This document shows, in pieces, positions 16,506 through 24,621 of a stretch of DNA of 64,000 nucleotides. The DNA lies in the NCBI RefSeq assembly GCF_005144585.1, contig NZ_SSMQ01000017.1, positions 1-64,000 of the forward strand, in the 5' to 3' direction. The translations under genes and the position numbers were made by a program. Origin of the DNA: Polyangium fumosum (GTDB taxonomy: Bacteria; Myxococcota_A; Polyangia; Polyangiales; Polyangiaceae). Below the pieces are notes generated by a model. The model saw only the letters and a program-made list of their open reading frames with translations. It was not told the DNA's origin and ran no database searches. Each line of letters begins with the position of its first letter. Position 1 is the first letter of the stretch.

Positions 16506-18283
16506 GCACGAACGAGACGGCGCTGGCGCGGCCGGAGGCGTCGGGGATGGAGATGGCCCTCGTGCCCCTGCGGCTCGGGGGGTTTTCCTGCAAGGCCATC
16601 CTGCTCGAAGGTGACGACCGGCTCACGGCGCGGTTCGAGGCGAAAGGAAGCGCGGACTGGGTCGAGGTCACGGTCCTGCCGCACGGCGCGCCCGGCCCGG
16701 TGTTCCGGCGGCTCGCGTGCTGCGCCGTGAGGTACCGCGGCGCGATCGCCGAGCGCACGCCCGAGCGGCGGGACGAGGTCTCGCGGCTCGTGATGGCCGT
16801 CGCGGCCTCGATCGACGCGCTGCTCGAACGGAGCCCGGGAAAGACGATCGCCGAGGCCCTCGGCCGCTCCCGCGAGCAAGGCCGCTTGATCTTCGGCCGC
16901 GACGGCCTCCGCGCCTTGCTCTCGCCGGAGATCGTCGAGGGCGCGCCCGCCGCCGCGGGGTTTTCCCTCGTCGATGTCTATCCGAGCTCGTACCTGCAAA
17001 AATCCCACGAAGGAGGCCTCGAGCTCGTGCTGGATTTCCGCCGGGAATCGGACGCGCGCAGGCTGCTCCTCCTCGTCGGGCACCGCGACGATACGAAACC
17101 CGCGTTCGCCACGACGGCCCATTTCTCGATCAAGCACCTCGCGCTCGGCTCGGCCGATCCTCCCGGCGCGGACGAGCTCCGCGCGCTCGTCGCGTTCGTC
17201 CTGCAATTGCGCGATCACGAGGGGCTCGACGTCGTTTTTCCGGACATCCTCTCGGACGTCGCCCCGGCGCTCCTCTTGCCCTCCGCGCCCGAGGAAGCGG
17301 AGCCCTCGGCCGACGGCGAGGTGCTGAACCTCGCGATCGACGCCGATTGCGAGCAATCCTGCGCGTTTTGCTCGATCAAGGAGACGGCCCCTCCCGAGGA
17401 CGGCGGCGACCGCGTGCTCGCCCGGCTCTTCGCCGACCTCGAATCGAACCGGCGGCGCGGCGTCCGCGCCGTCCGCATCAATGGCTACGACCCGCTCGCG
17501 CATTCGCGGATCCTCGACGTCCTCCGCCGCGCGAAGGACCTCGGCTACCGCACCGCGCACGTCTTCTCCCCGTGCACGCGCCTCGCCGACCCGGCCTTCT
17601 GCGACGACGTCGTCGCGGCCCTCCCCGAGGAAAAACGCTTCCACGTGCCGCTTTATTCGGTTTCACCCGACGCGCACGACCGGATCGTCGGCCGCCGCGG
17701 CGCGCACGCCCTCGTCTCCCGCGCCATCGACAACCTCCTCGCCCGCGTCTCGCCCGAATCCGTGTGGATCCTCTGCGTCGCCACGCGCGAGGGCCTCGGC
17801 GAGCTCGAAGGCGTCGCGCGATTCGTCGCCGACCGGGGTTTGTCCTTCTACCCGCACATGCCCTACCCGAGCTTCGAATCACGCGCCGATCGATACTTTT
17901 CGTCCGCGCCGCGCATGACCGACGTGGCCGAGGTGATGTCCCGGGCGCTCACGCGCGGCGCGCGCATGAACGTGCAGGGCGTCGTCCCGTGTGTGGTTTT
18001 TCGCCGGATGCGTGAGGGCGGCGCGCCGCCCCGGGCCTGGCTCGACGCGCCCGCCGAGCGGCCTCCGCTGCCGGGCACCGAGTACCGCGACCCGCGCTTC
18101 CGCCACCGCGCCGGCGAGGCCGAACACGCGGCCTTCCATGCTTCCGCGATCCCCTGTCCTCACGAGGCCCGCTGTGTGCTCGCCTCCGCTTGCCCGGGGG
18201 AGGTCCTGCGCAGTTATGCCGAGATCCACGGCCTCGCAGAACTCTCGCCCGTCTCGCTGCGGGAGCTCGTGGAAGCGACGTAA
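16502..18283 (+). CDS. Radical SAM enzyme with N-terminal accessory domains
   Basis: A 593-aa protein starting at TTG 16502 within the upstream stop, with GAGGGAG upstream. Residues 1-265 hold two accessory segments with the same predicted fold as the 125-aa neighbour. The radical SAM domain begins at about 275 with the cluster motif CEQSCAFC (Cys283, Cys287, Cys290; C-x3-C-x2-C), followed by TIM-barrel strands (VRINGYDPL, AHVFSPCTR, FHVPLYSVSP). The C-terminus has further cysteines (CPHEARCVLASACPG) that could bind an auxiliary Fe-S cluster. It should cleave SAM to a 5'-deoxyadenosyl radical. The substrate is unknown. It is not a clear match to MiaB, HemN, BioB or known RiPP maturases. Confidence 0.85.
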   Translation: MSTNETALARPEASGMEMALVPLRLGGFSCKAILLEGDDRLTARFEAKGSADWVEVTVLPHGAPGPVFRRLACCAVRYRGAIAERTPERRDEVSRLVMAVAASIDALLERSPGKTIAEALGRSREQGRLIFGRDGLRALLSPEIVEGAPAAAGFSLVDVYPSSYLQKSHEGGLELVLDFRRESDARRLLLLVGHRDDTKPAFATTAHFSIKHLALGSADPPGADELRALVAFVLQLRDHEGLDVVFPDILSDVAPALLLPSAPEEAEPSADGEVLNLAIDADCEQSCAFCSIKETAPPEDGGDRVLARLFADLESNRRRGVRAVRINGYDPLAHSRILDVLRRAKDLGYRTAHVFSPCTRLADPAFCDDVVAALPEEKRFHVPLYSVSPDAHDRIVGRRGAHALVSRAIDNLLARVSPESVWILCVATREGLGELEGVARFVADRGLSFYPHMPYPSFESRADRYFSSAPRMTDVAEVMSRALTRGARMNVQGVVPCVVFRRMREGGAPPRAWLDAPAERPPLPGTEYRDPRFRHRAGEAEHAAFHASAIPCPHEARCVLASACPGEVLRSYAEIHGLAELSPVSLRELVEAT

Positions 18284-18369
18284 AACTGCGCTAGAACGCG
18301 CCCAAGCGGCCGGACGGACCGGTCCTGTGTGCCAGAACCCCTTTCAACGCGCGGCGCATTTGGTCTAGG

Positions 18370-19977
18370 ATGCGCGAGCCGGTCTCCTCCATGCTCGTCA
18401 CAGGCGTCTTGTTCCACGACCGTTACCGCGTCGTCCGCAGCATCAAGTCGGGCGGGATGGGCGCGGTGTTCGAGGTGCACGACGAGCCGACGAACCGAAG
18501 GCGGGCCCTCAAGGTCATGCACCCGGCCGTGCTGGAGAATTCGGTGATGCGCGGCCGGTTCGCGCAGGAGGCCACGGTCACGGGGGGGATCGAGAGCGAG
18601 CACCTCGTGCAGGTCCTCGACGCGGGCGTGGACACCTCGACGCAGCTCCCGTTTCTCGTGATGGAGCTGCTCGTCGGCGAGGAGCTCGGCGGCATGGTCA
18701 AGCGCCGCGGCCCATTGCCCGAGCCCGAGGCCGTGCTCTACCTCTCGCAGGTCGCGCTCGCCCTCGACAAGACGCACGCCGCGAACATCGTCCACCGCGA
18801 TCTCAAGCCGGAAAACCTCTTCGTCACGACGCGCGACGACGGCCGATCCTGCGTGAAGATCCTCGACTTCGGCGTCGCCAAGGTCGCCGTCGCGACGACC
18901 CTCGCGCACACGACCGCTGTCGTCGGTACGCCCCTCTACATGGCGCCGGAACAAATCAGCGGAGATGCTGGGATCCGGGCTTCGGCCGATATTTATTCGC
19001 TGGCGCACGTCGCGTATACCTTGCTCGTCGGCGAGGCATACTGGCGGCCTGAGCTTTTGCAGCTCCCGAGCGTGTATGCGCTCTTCGGCAAGATCATCGC
19101 GCCGGAGCTGCCCGAGGCCCCCACGCTCCGCGCGGCGAGGCGCGGCGTCCAGCTCCCCGCGGGATTCGACGACTGGTTTCGGAGGGTCGGCGCGCGTGAG
19201 CCCAAGGAGCGGCCCGAGCGGGCGACCACGGCGATCGGGCTCCTCGCCGACCTCTTCCGTGTCCCGCTCAGCGTGCCCCCGTCCGGGCCGATCCTGCCGC
19301 TCTCCGAGCTGCCTCCGCCCTCGCAGGCGCCGCGGCGTATCTCCCAGCGCCCGCCCGTCCCGTCCGTTCCCGTACCCCTTCCCATTCCCATCCCTCGCCC
19401 GAGCCGCGATCGGCTGCGCGACGATCCGACGCCGCCCCCGAGCGCGCCCGCGCCCGGCAGCCAGAAGCCGCGGTCGCGGTTCAGCGACATCCCCGCGTCG
19501 TACGAGCCGACGTTGCGGAGCGAGGTGAAGGGCGTGCTCGACCAGCAAGGGCTCGTCGATATCCTCGAGGTCGAGTATCAATTCAGCGCGAACACGGGCA
19601 TTCCTTTTTCGGTGCTCCTGTTCCAGGTCCAGGAGCCGCCGCGCGCGGAGGGCCCACGCGCCCGGCCTTTCGCCGGGTGGGGGCTCGAGCGCACGATGGC
19701 CGAGCTCATCCACCTCGCCCGCGCGCTCGGCCCGGAGAAATCAACGATTGGTCGCTGGCCAAGCAACACGATCGTGGTCGTCGTCCGGGCCTCGCTCGGC
19801 ATCACGCTCTCGCCGAGCGAGGCCCGCGACATCCTCGCATTCGTCGGCAAACAGCTCGCGGGCCGGGACGAGCTGCCCGAGATCCGCAGCGGTTATTCGC
19901 AATGCTGGCTCACGGACCGGTCGGGCATGGACGCCGTCGACCGCGCCCGCTTCGCCTTGAAGCCCTTCAACCGCTGA
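18370..19977 (+). CDS. Ser/Thr protein kinase with degenerate GGDEF-like C-terminal domain
   Basis: A 535-aa soluble eukaryote-type kinase. Gly-loop IKSGGMGAVFEV, ATP-anchoring Lys48, catalytic HRDLKPEN (Asp144), DFG at 166-168 and MAPEQ at 191-195 are all intact, so it should be active. Residues 300-378 are a Pro-rich linker. Residues 382-530 look like a GGDEF fold: a helix-strand start (VDILEVEYQFSANTGIPFSVLLFQV), IGRWPSNTIVVVV where cyclases have R-x-GGDEF-hhhh, then a final Asp..Ala..AL-type helix (MDAVDRARFALKPF). The active-site GGDEF is lost, so it is likely a sensor or pseudo-domain. No transmembrane helix. Confidence 0.88.
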   Translation: MREPVSSMLVTGVLFHDRYRVVRSIKSGGMGAVFEVHDEPTNRRRALKVMHPAVLENSVMRGRFAQEATVTGGIESEHLVQVLDAGVDTSTQLPFLVMELLVGEELGGMVKRRGPLPEPEAVLYLSQVALALDKTHAANIVHRDLKPENLFVTTRDDGRSCVKILDFGVAKVAVATTLAHTTAVVGTPLYMAPEQISGDAGIRASADIYSLAHVAYTLLVGEAYWRPELLQLPSVYALFGKIIAPELPEAPTLRAARRGVQLPAGFDDWFRRVGAREPKERPERATTAIGLLADLFRVPLSVPPSGPILPLSELPPPSQAPRRISQRPPVPSVPVPLPIPIPRPSRDRLRDDPTPPPSAPAPGSQKPRSRFSDIPASYEPTLRSEVKGVLDQQGLVDILEVEYQFSANTGIPFSVLLFQVQEPPRAEGPRARPFAGWGLERTMAELIHLARALGPEKSTIGRWPSNTIVVVVRASLGITLSPSEARDILAFVGKQLAGRDELPEIRSGYSQCWLTDRSGMDAVDRARFALKPFNR

Positions 19978-21174
19978 TCAAGCGCCGGCGGCTGCGTCCA
20001 TCGCCTGCAAGAGGTCTCCGACCACGTCCTCGGTCTCCTCGATTCCCACGGCGAGCCGCACGAGCCCCGGCGCGATCCCGACCGCGACGAGCTCCTCCGG
20101 CCCGAGCTCCGAATAACTCATGATCGCGGGCTGCTCGATGAGCGTCTCCACGCCGCCGAGGCTCGGCGCGATCCGCGCGAGCTTGCACGCGTCCACCACG
20201 CGCCGCGCTCCGTCCTTGCCGCCGCGGACCACGAAGGACACGACGCCCCCGCCGCCCGCGAGGTGCTTCTTGGCGATCGCGTGATCCGGGTGGGATTCGA
20301 GCATCGGGTAGTAGACGCGCTCCACGGCCGGGTGCGCTTCGAGGGCGCGCGCCACCTCGAGCGCCGTCTGGTTTTGTCGGGCGACCCGGAGCGAGAGCGT
20401 CTTCATGCCGCGCCCGATCAGCATCGCCGCGTGGGGATCGGACACGCCCCCGAGCACGTCGCGCGCCTCGTGCACCACGGAGAGCAGCGACGACGGCCCC
20501 GACACGCTCCCGCCGAGCACGTCGTTGTGCCCGCCGAGGTACTTCGTCGCGCTGTGCACCACGAGGTCGATGCCCATGGCCGAGAACATGGCATTGATGG
20601 GCGTGGCGAACGTCGCGTCGACGAGCGTCTTCGCCCGCGTCTTCTTGCAGATCTCCGCGAGCCGCTCCACGTCGACGCAGCGGAGGTAGGGGTTCGTCGG
20701 CATCTCGGTGATCACGAGCCGCGTCTTCGGCCCGATCGCGGCGGCGAGCCCGTCGAGGTCGCCGGGCTCGAGCAGCGTGTGCGACACGCCGAGGCGAGAG
20801 AGCATCTTCACCACGAACTGCCGCGTCCTCCGGTACGTGTCGCGGAAGAGCACCACGTCGTCGCCGGCCTTCACGAGCGCGAGGATCGTCGTGGTCAAGG
20901 CGGCCATGCCGCTCGGGAAGAGCAGCGCGTCCTCGGTCCCGTCGAGCGCGGCGATGCGCGCCTCGACCTCGCGCACGGTGGGGTTTCCGTAACGCCCGTA
21001 GTCGAGCCGCCCGGGGTCCGGATCCTCGCCGCGCATGAACCGCTCGAGGTCGTCCGAGTCGGCGAACGTGTACGTCGCCGTGAGCGCGATCGAGGGCGCG
21101 AGCGTGTGGTCCGGTCGATCGACGCGTTCGCCTGCGTGAACGGCGTCCGTGCTGGTCGGGAGGGCGGTTTTCAT
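19978..21174 (-). CDS. Cystathionine gamma-synthase/beta-lyase family PLP enzyme
   Basis: A 398-aa trans-sulfuration enzyme of the Cys/Met metabolism PLP family. The PLP lysine is Lys211 in SATKYLGGH, the cofactor Tyr segment is YGRYGNPTVREVE, and FPSGMAAL and TEMPTNPYLRCVD are conserved. It could be cystathionine gamma-synthase, beta-lyase, gamma-lyase or an O-acetylhomoserine-type enzyme; the sequence alone does not settle this. The end SLGGVETLIEQPAIMSY is typical of gamma-synthase/lyase members. It is convergent with the kinase, their stop codons directly abutting, and is transcribed in the same direction as the three-gene operon 8 bp upstream. Confidence 0.88.
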   Translation of the reverse strand: MKTALPTSTDAVHAGERVDRPDHTLAPSIALTATYTFADSDDLERFMRGEDPDPGRLDYGRYGNPTVREVEARIAALDGTEDALLFPSGMAALTTTILALVKAGDDVVLFRDTYRRTRQFVVKMLSRLGVSHTLLEPGDLDGLAAAIGPKTRLVITEMPTNPYLRCVDVERLAEICKKTRAKTLVDATFATPINAMFSAMGIDLVVHSATKYLGGHNDVLGGSVSGPSSLLSVVHEARDVLGGVSDPHAAMLIGRGMKTLSLRVARQNQTALEVARALEAHPAVERVYYPMLESHPDHAIAKKHLAGGGGVVSFVVRGGKDGARRVVDACKLARIAPSLGGVETLIEQPAIMSYSELGPEELVAVGIAPGLVRLAVGIEETEDVVGDLLQAMDAAAGA

Positions 21175-21182
21175 GGGGGAGT

Positions 21183-22583
21183 TCAGGGGAACGGCGCCTG
21201 TAGCCTCACGTCGGTTCGGAGATCATGGAAGACGATGTCTTGGCCGCCGGAGGGGGAGGCGATTACGTCCGCAAAATCGGAAATCTGGGGATGGGTCCCC
21301 GTCTCGAAGAGGATGATCGGGACACCTTGCTCGCGCAGGACCCGTGCGAGCACCATGCAGGCTCGTCGGATCCCATCGGGATCACGGAATGTACGAATCA
21401 CCTGCAGATCTCCGACGAGGACGCGCCGGATGGACTTGCCCTCGTGGATGGCCTTGTTGCAAAGATCGAGGGTGATCGCGAGGAGCCAGTCCCCGCTGAG
21501 GAAGGGTCCTTGACAGTCGACAACGAACCTCCCCTGCTGGGGTTCGTCATCATCTACCGCACGGGTGAAGCTCAGCCGCACGTCGACGCCGGCCTCCTCC
21601 GCGTCGCCGATCGACATGGCAGCGCGACGCACACCGTGAGGACCGCTCACGGCCACCACACTACCCCGCAATGCGGGCCAGGCTGCCGGAGGACTCCATC
21701 CGGAGCCCCACGCTTGCATCCCCGGTCCCCCCTTGGGCCAGCCTGCGAAGAGGATACCTTTGGCGGTCGTCGACTCATACACCCAAGGACGCGGATAAAC
21801 CCGAAGGCCACGCGCTGAGCCTATCGTGAAGGAGTGTCCACCCGGCACCGAAGGCCCCAGCCGATTTTTCGAGACGACCATCCGGCGCGCGGCGCGATGC
21901 GAAAGATCGTTTGGCGAATCCTCGAGCACCGCTCCCAGCTCGATCACGACGTCCGTCGCGAAGCTCCATGCCGAGTGCCGGTGCTCCATGGTCTCCTCCA
22001 GCAGAATGAGGATCATCCCCCGCTCCGCGGCCATCTTGCATAGCTCGTCCGCCAGGATCCGTGGCGCCTGCGCGCCGAGGTTGTATCCATCGGAGAGCGA
22101 GTCCACCACCATCACCCGCGGATAACCTCCCGCGCGCGCGATTTCGTCGAGCAGGCCAAGGAGAGCAGCTACGATGCCGTCTTGCTCCTGCCCTGAAGCG
22201 CCGATATCGAGTGTTCCGGCGAAGATGTCGCTTCCTCGATCTCCCTTGGGATGTACGGGAAACGGCGCCACGGCGTCTGCTGCGTGCGCATCCGCCAGGA
22301 TCACGCGCGATTTTGCGTGTTCGCGCAAGATCCCCGCGTACTGCGCGGCGAACTCTGTCGGCAGGACCTCCACGCAGCCGTAAGCAACATCGGTATCCAA
22401 TGCGCGCGCGAGCGACTCCGCGAGCAGCGTGCCGAACACGGTTTTCCCCGAGCCAGGTGGCCCTCGGAAGAGAATCGTGGTGCTCTCTGCGTGATCCGTG
22501 GAGCGTTTCAGGACGTGAATGCCTCCACCGAGGAGCAAATTGAGCCCCGGAATGTCGACCGGTATCGTCCGCGCTTGTATCAC
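21183..22583 (-). CDS. KaiC/RecA-superfamily ATPase (double domain)
   Basis: A 466-aa protein from GTG 22583, overlapping the upstream stop by 4 nt. It opens like KaiC-family proteins (VDIPGLNLLLGGGI), with Walker A GPPGSGKT at 41-48 and Walker B RVMVVDSLSDG (Asp161). The second half (about 275-466) looks like a second, degenerate RecA lobe: the Walker A position reads SGPHGVRR, which lacks the lysine, and a Walker B-like RRVLVGDL follows. KaiC-like proteins act in signalling, clocks and gas-vesicle or conflict systems; there is no KaiA/KaiB here. It is the last gene of an operon with two unrecognised proteins, and it is the only part with a clear catalytic signature. Confidence 0.8.
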   Translation of the reverse strand: MIQARTIPVDIPGLNLLLGGGIHVLKRSTDHAESTTILFRGPPGSGKTVFGTLLAESLARALDTDVAYGCVEVLPTEFAAQYAGILREHAKSRVILADAHAADAVAPFPVHPKGDRGSDIFAGTLDIGASGQEQDGIVAALLGLLDEIARAGGYPRVMVVDSLSDGYNLGAQAPRILADELCKMAAERGMILILLEETMEHRHSAWSFATDVVIELGAVLEDSPNDLSHRAARRMVVSKNRLGPSVPGGHSFTIGSARGLRVYPRPWVYESTTAKGILFAGWPKGGPGMQAWGSGWSPPAAWPALRGSVVAVSGPHGVRRAAMSIGDAEEAGVDVRLSFTRAVDDDEPQQGRFVVDCQGPFLSGDWLLAITLDLCNKAIHEGKSIRRVLVGDLQVIRTFRDPDGIRRACMVLARVLREQGVPIILFETGTHPQISDFADVIASPSGGQDIVFHDLRTDVRLQAPFP

Positions 22584-23389
22584 GCAGCCCTCACGAGGGA
22601 GCGCTTGCGCATCCGGTCGCGGAAGCTCGTGCACACGGGACCCGGCGGCGACGCGTTCTTCGTCCCTGAATGTTTCTCCAGGACCGCCGCGGCCTCTTCC
22701 GCCCCGCGCCTCCTCTCCTCCTCTGTCCGATTTCGCAACCCCGCCCTGAGCAGCGCCTCCACGTGCGGCGACCCTGCCCGCGAAAGCCCCGCCGCCGCCA
22801 GGTACATGCTCCGCTCCGCCACGCTCGCCCTTGACAACCAGAAACTCGCGTTCACGAGGGACTGTTTGTCCCGCCCGAGCGCCCGGACGAGCTCCTCCTC
22901 GGCCACCGCTTCGATCCGCTTCCAGAGCGCGAACGCCTCGTCCGGCGAGCACACCCAGGCGACCACGTCATCCACGCGCTCGCAGCGAAGACGCTCCGAG
23001 CGCGGCTCCGTTCCCCCCAGCCAGGCGACGAACTCCTCCACGCATGGCGTACGCGTCTCCGAGGTCTGCGGCGTGAGACGCCACGAGGAGCGCCGCTCGC
23101 GGTCCCCCACGATCACGACCCTATCTCCGAACAACGCAGGGACGGAGGAGAGCCGCGTGCCAATCCCGGGAAGCTCGCCCTCCGGGAGAGGCTCGGCGTC
23201 GATCTCCACGAGGACCTCTCGTGGAGATCGCTCTCCTTCAAGAACACGTACGAGCCGTCCGTGCTCGTCGGCCAGCACGGGGCCACGGCGCGCAGGCGTT
23301 TGCTCCGTACCCACCTTCCCGTGAAACCCGACGACCCGAATCCCGGGCAGGCGGCCATCCGTCCCGAGGCGCAAGACATTCGTACTCAT
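22580..23389 (-). CDS. Unrecognised protein, middle gene of the KaiC-like operon
   Basis: A 269-aa protein overlapping both neighbours by 4 nt (22580-22583 and 23386-23389). The N-terminal ~115 residues look beta-rich (RVVGFHGKVG, PVLADEHGRLVRVLEGE, REVLVEIDAEPL, GDRVVIVGDRERR). The C-terminal half is helical and charged, with an Arg/Glu-rich stretch RNRTEEERRRGAEEAAAVLE. No signal peptide, membrane helix or catalytic motif. Its coupling to the ATPase suggests a partner or substrate-binding role, but I do not recognise the family. Confidence 0.7.
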   Translation of the reverse strand: MSTNVLRLGTDGRLPGIRVVGFHGKVGTEQTPARRGPVLADEHGRLVRVLEGERSPREVLVEIDAEPLPEGELPGIGTRLSSVPALFGDRVVIVGDRERRSSWRLTPQTSETRTPCVEEFVAWLGGTEPRSERLRCERVDDVVAWVCSPDEAFALWKRIEAVAEEELVRALGRDKQSLVNASFWLSRASVAERSMYLAAAGLSRAGSPHVEALLRAGLRNRTEEERRRGAEEAAAVLEKHSGTKNASPPGPVCTSFRDRMRKRSLVRAA

Positions 23390-24195
23390 TCGTCTTTCAC
23401 CAGCTCTCGTAAAACCCTACCTGAATCTTCGTAGAGCGTCTGAGAGTGCGCCGCCACCTCGGGGGCCAGGGTCTCGATCGTCGGCGTCTCTCCGGTGCTC
23501 CACCGCAGCTTTTCTGCCACTTCGAGGGCTTGCTGGAGCGCGTCGAACGGCACGTGCAGCGCACGGACGTGCTCGAACGGGAGTCTCCAGGCGATCCGGA
23601 CCTCCCACGTCCAGGCTCTGCGGTCCCCGCATTCGTTCGGGCCGTACTTCTCCCGCCCGCGGCTGCCGTTGTGTTCGAGGAGCTCGGGAGGATCCAGCCG
23701 ATCGGGTTCGCCGGCGGCGCACCGATCGGAGGCGGTCTCCAGATACCGATCGGGCGCATCGTAGGCGCGCGAGAGCCATGTAGCGAAGTGCTCCCGCCAG
23801 CCGGCGAGCGGTATCATCTGCCGTTCCAGAAACGTCCACCGGGCCTCGATGGATTGCTGGGCCCAGGGCATGAGCTTGGGAGACGGATCTTCGAGCGAGC
23901 CGGAGTCGAAGGGGGTCGTGCTGCCCGTACGTCCGTTCTCGGCGGCGGGATCGAAGTAAAGGAGCGCGTCGCCGATGCATTGCTTGCTGTAGAAGCAAGA
24001 CGGTCCGGCATAAGCGAACACGTGATTTCCCCGAAGCCGGCCGAAATCGTCGTCGGGAATGGCCAAGCCCCGCGCCGCCTTGCTCTCGAGGCCCGACCAG
24101 GACGCGCTCCACCCCTCGAATCTCACGCTCACCGGGAAATGAACGAGCGGCATCCGTCCGGCCAGTCGTCTCGCGCAGGCGTCTCGGTCTTCCAT
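23386..24195 (-). CDS. Unrecognised protein, first gene of the KaiC-like operon (possible ADP-ribosyltransferase-like fold)
   Basis: A 269-aa soluble protein starting at ATG 24195. Three features recall the ADP-ribosyltransferase/DarT-like fold: MPLVHFPVSVRFEGW near the N-terminus, then NHVFAYAG and DALLYFDPA in the middle, and near the C-terminus WEVRIAWRLPFEHVRALHVP, where an E-hxhx(5)PxExh-x-hhhh pattern matches the usual last strand with its conserved Glu. Trp and charged residues are frequent. This is weak pattern matching and may be wrong. A 7-bp inverted repeat lies just upstream at 24206-24232, and beyond it the 43-bp hairpin array. Confidence 0.65.
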   Translation of the reverse strand: MEDRDACARRLAGRMPLVHFPVSVRFEGWSASWSGLESKAARGLAIPDDDFGRLRGNHVFAYAGPSCFYSKQCIGDALLYFDPAAENGRTGSTTPFDSGSLEDPSPKLMPWAQQSIEARWTFLERQMIPLAGWREHFATWLSRAYDAPDRYLETASDRCAAGEPDRLDPPELLEHNGSRGREKYGPNECGDRRAWTWEVRIAWRLPFEHVRALHVPFDALQQALEVAEKLRWSTGETPTIETLAPEVAAHSQTLYEDSGRVLRELVKDE

Positions 24196-24205
24196 CGCGT
24201 GTCCT

Positions 24206-24232
24206 GTGGGGATGCTACCTCAACGTCCCCAC
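24206..24232. promoter_or_regulatory. Inverted repeat upstream of the three-gene operon
   Basis: GTGGGGA (24206-24212) and TCCCCAC (24226-24232) form a perfect 7-bp dyad with a 13-bp spacer. It lies 11 bp upstream of the ATG at 24195 on the minus strand. It could be an operator or an mRNA hairpin that covers the ribosome site. A second hairpin, GGGGCG-GCTG-CGCCCC, is at 24256-24271. Confidence 0.4.
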
Positions 24233-24312
24233 GTGCGGAAAGCGCCGAGCCCTCCGGGGCGGCTGCGCCCCGCCGATCCCTCTCCCTGGACGCCTGCACG
24301 CGCACCGGACCG

Positions 24313-24569
24313 GCGCAGAGAGACCTCCCCCCGGGGACGCGCCCCCTCCTGCGCGCCGCAGACATCCATCCGACGTCCCCCCCGAGGACCTCTGCGCCGC
24401 GCAGACGTCCTTCCGACCGTGCCCGGGACCGTCTCTGACGTGTGCAGACTGTGCCCAAGCACACCCGCGTGCATCTCTGCACTGCGCAGACGCCCTTCAG
24501 ATCGTGATCTGGACCGCTTCTGATCCGCGCAGACGCCTCCCCTGCCTCGCTGGGGCATCCTTCTGCGGG
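24313..24569. repeat. Array of six 43-bp hairpin units
   Basis: Within the 464-bp gap between 24195 and 24660, a GCAGAC/GCAGAG hexamer recurs at 24315, 24358, 24401, 24444, 24486 and 24529 (steps 43, 43, 43, 42, 43). A complementary CTG/TCTG end recurs at matching steps: 24348, 24391, 24434, 24476, 24519, 24562. Each unit therefore opens GYGCAGA and closes TCTGYGC or similar, an outer stem; unit 4 is perfect over 7 bp. Inside, several units contain a different short stem: TCCCC/GGGGA, GTCC/GGAC, TGTGC/GCACA, CAGATC/GATCTG, CCCC/GGGG. Sequence differs but pairing is kept, which suggests selection on structure. No coding or known element explains it. Confidence 0.75.
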
Positions 24570-24621
24570 CATCCGAGGATGTCCTGGTCGTTCCTGCGGG
24601 GGCTTCGAAAGATTGTCACAC

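Noticed and set aside
24313-24569. CRISPR array
   Set aside because: The conserved part is only about 8-15 bp, the intervening sequences are themselves related in layout, and no cas gene is present.
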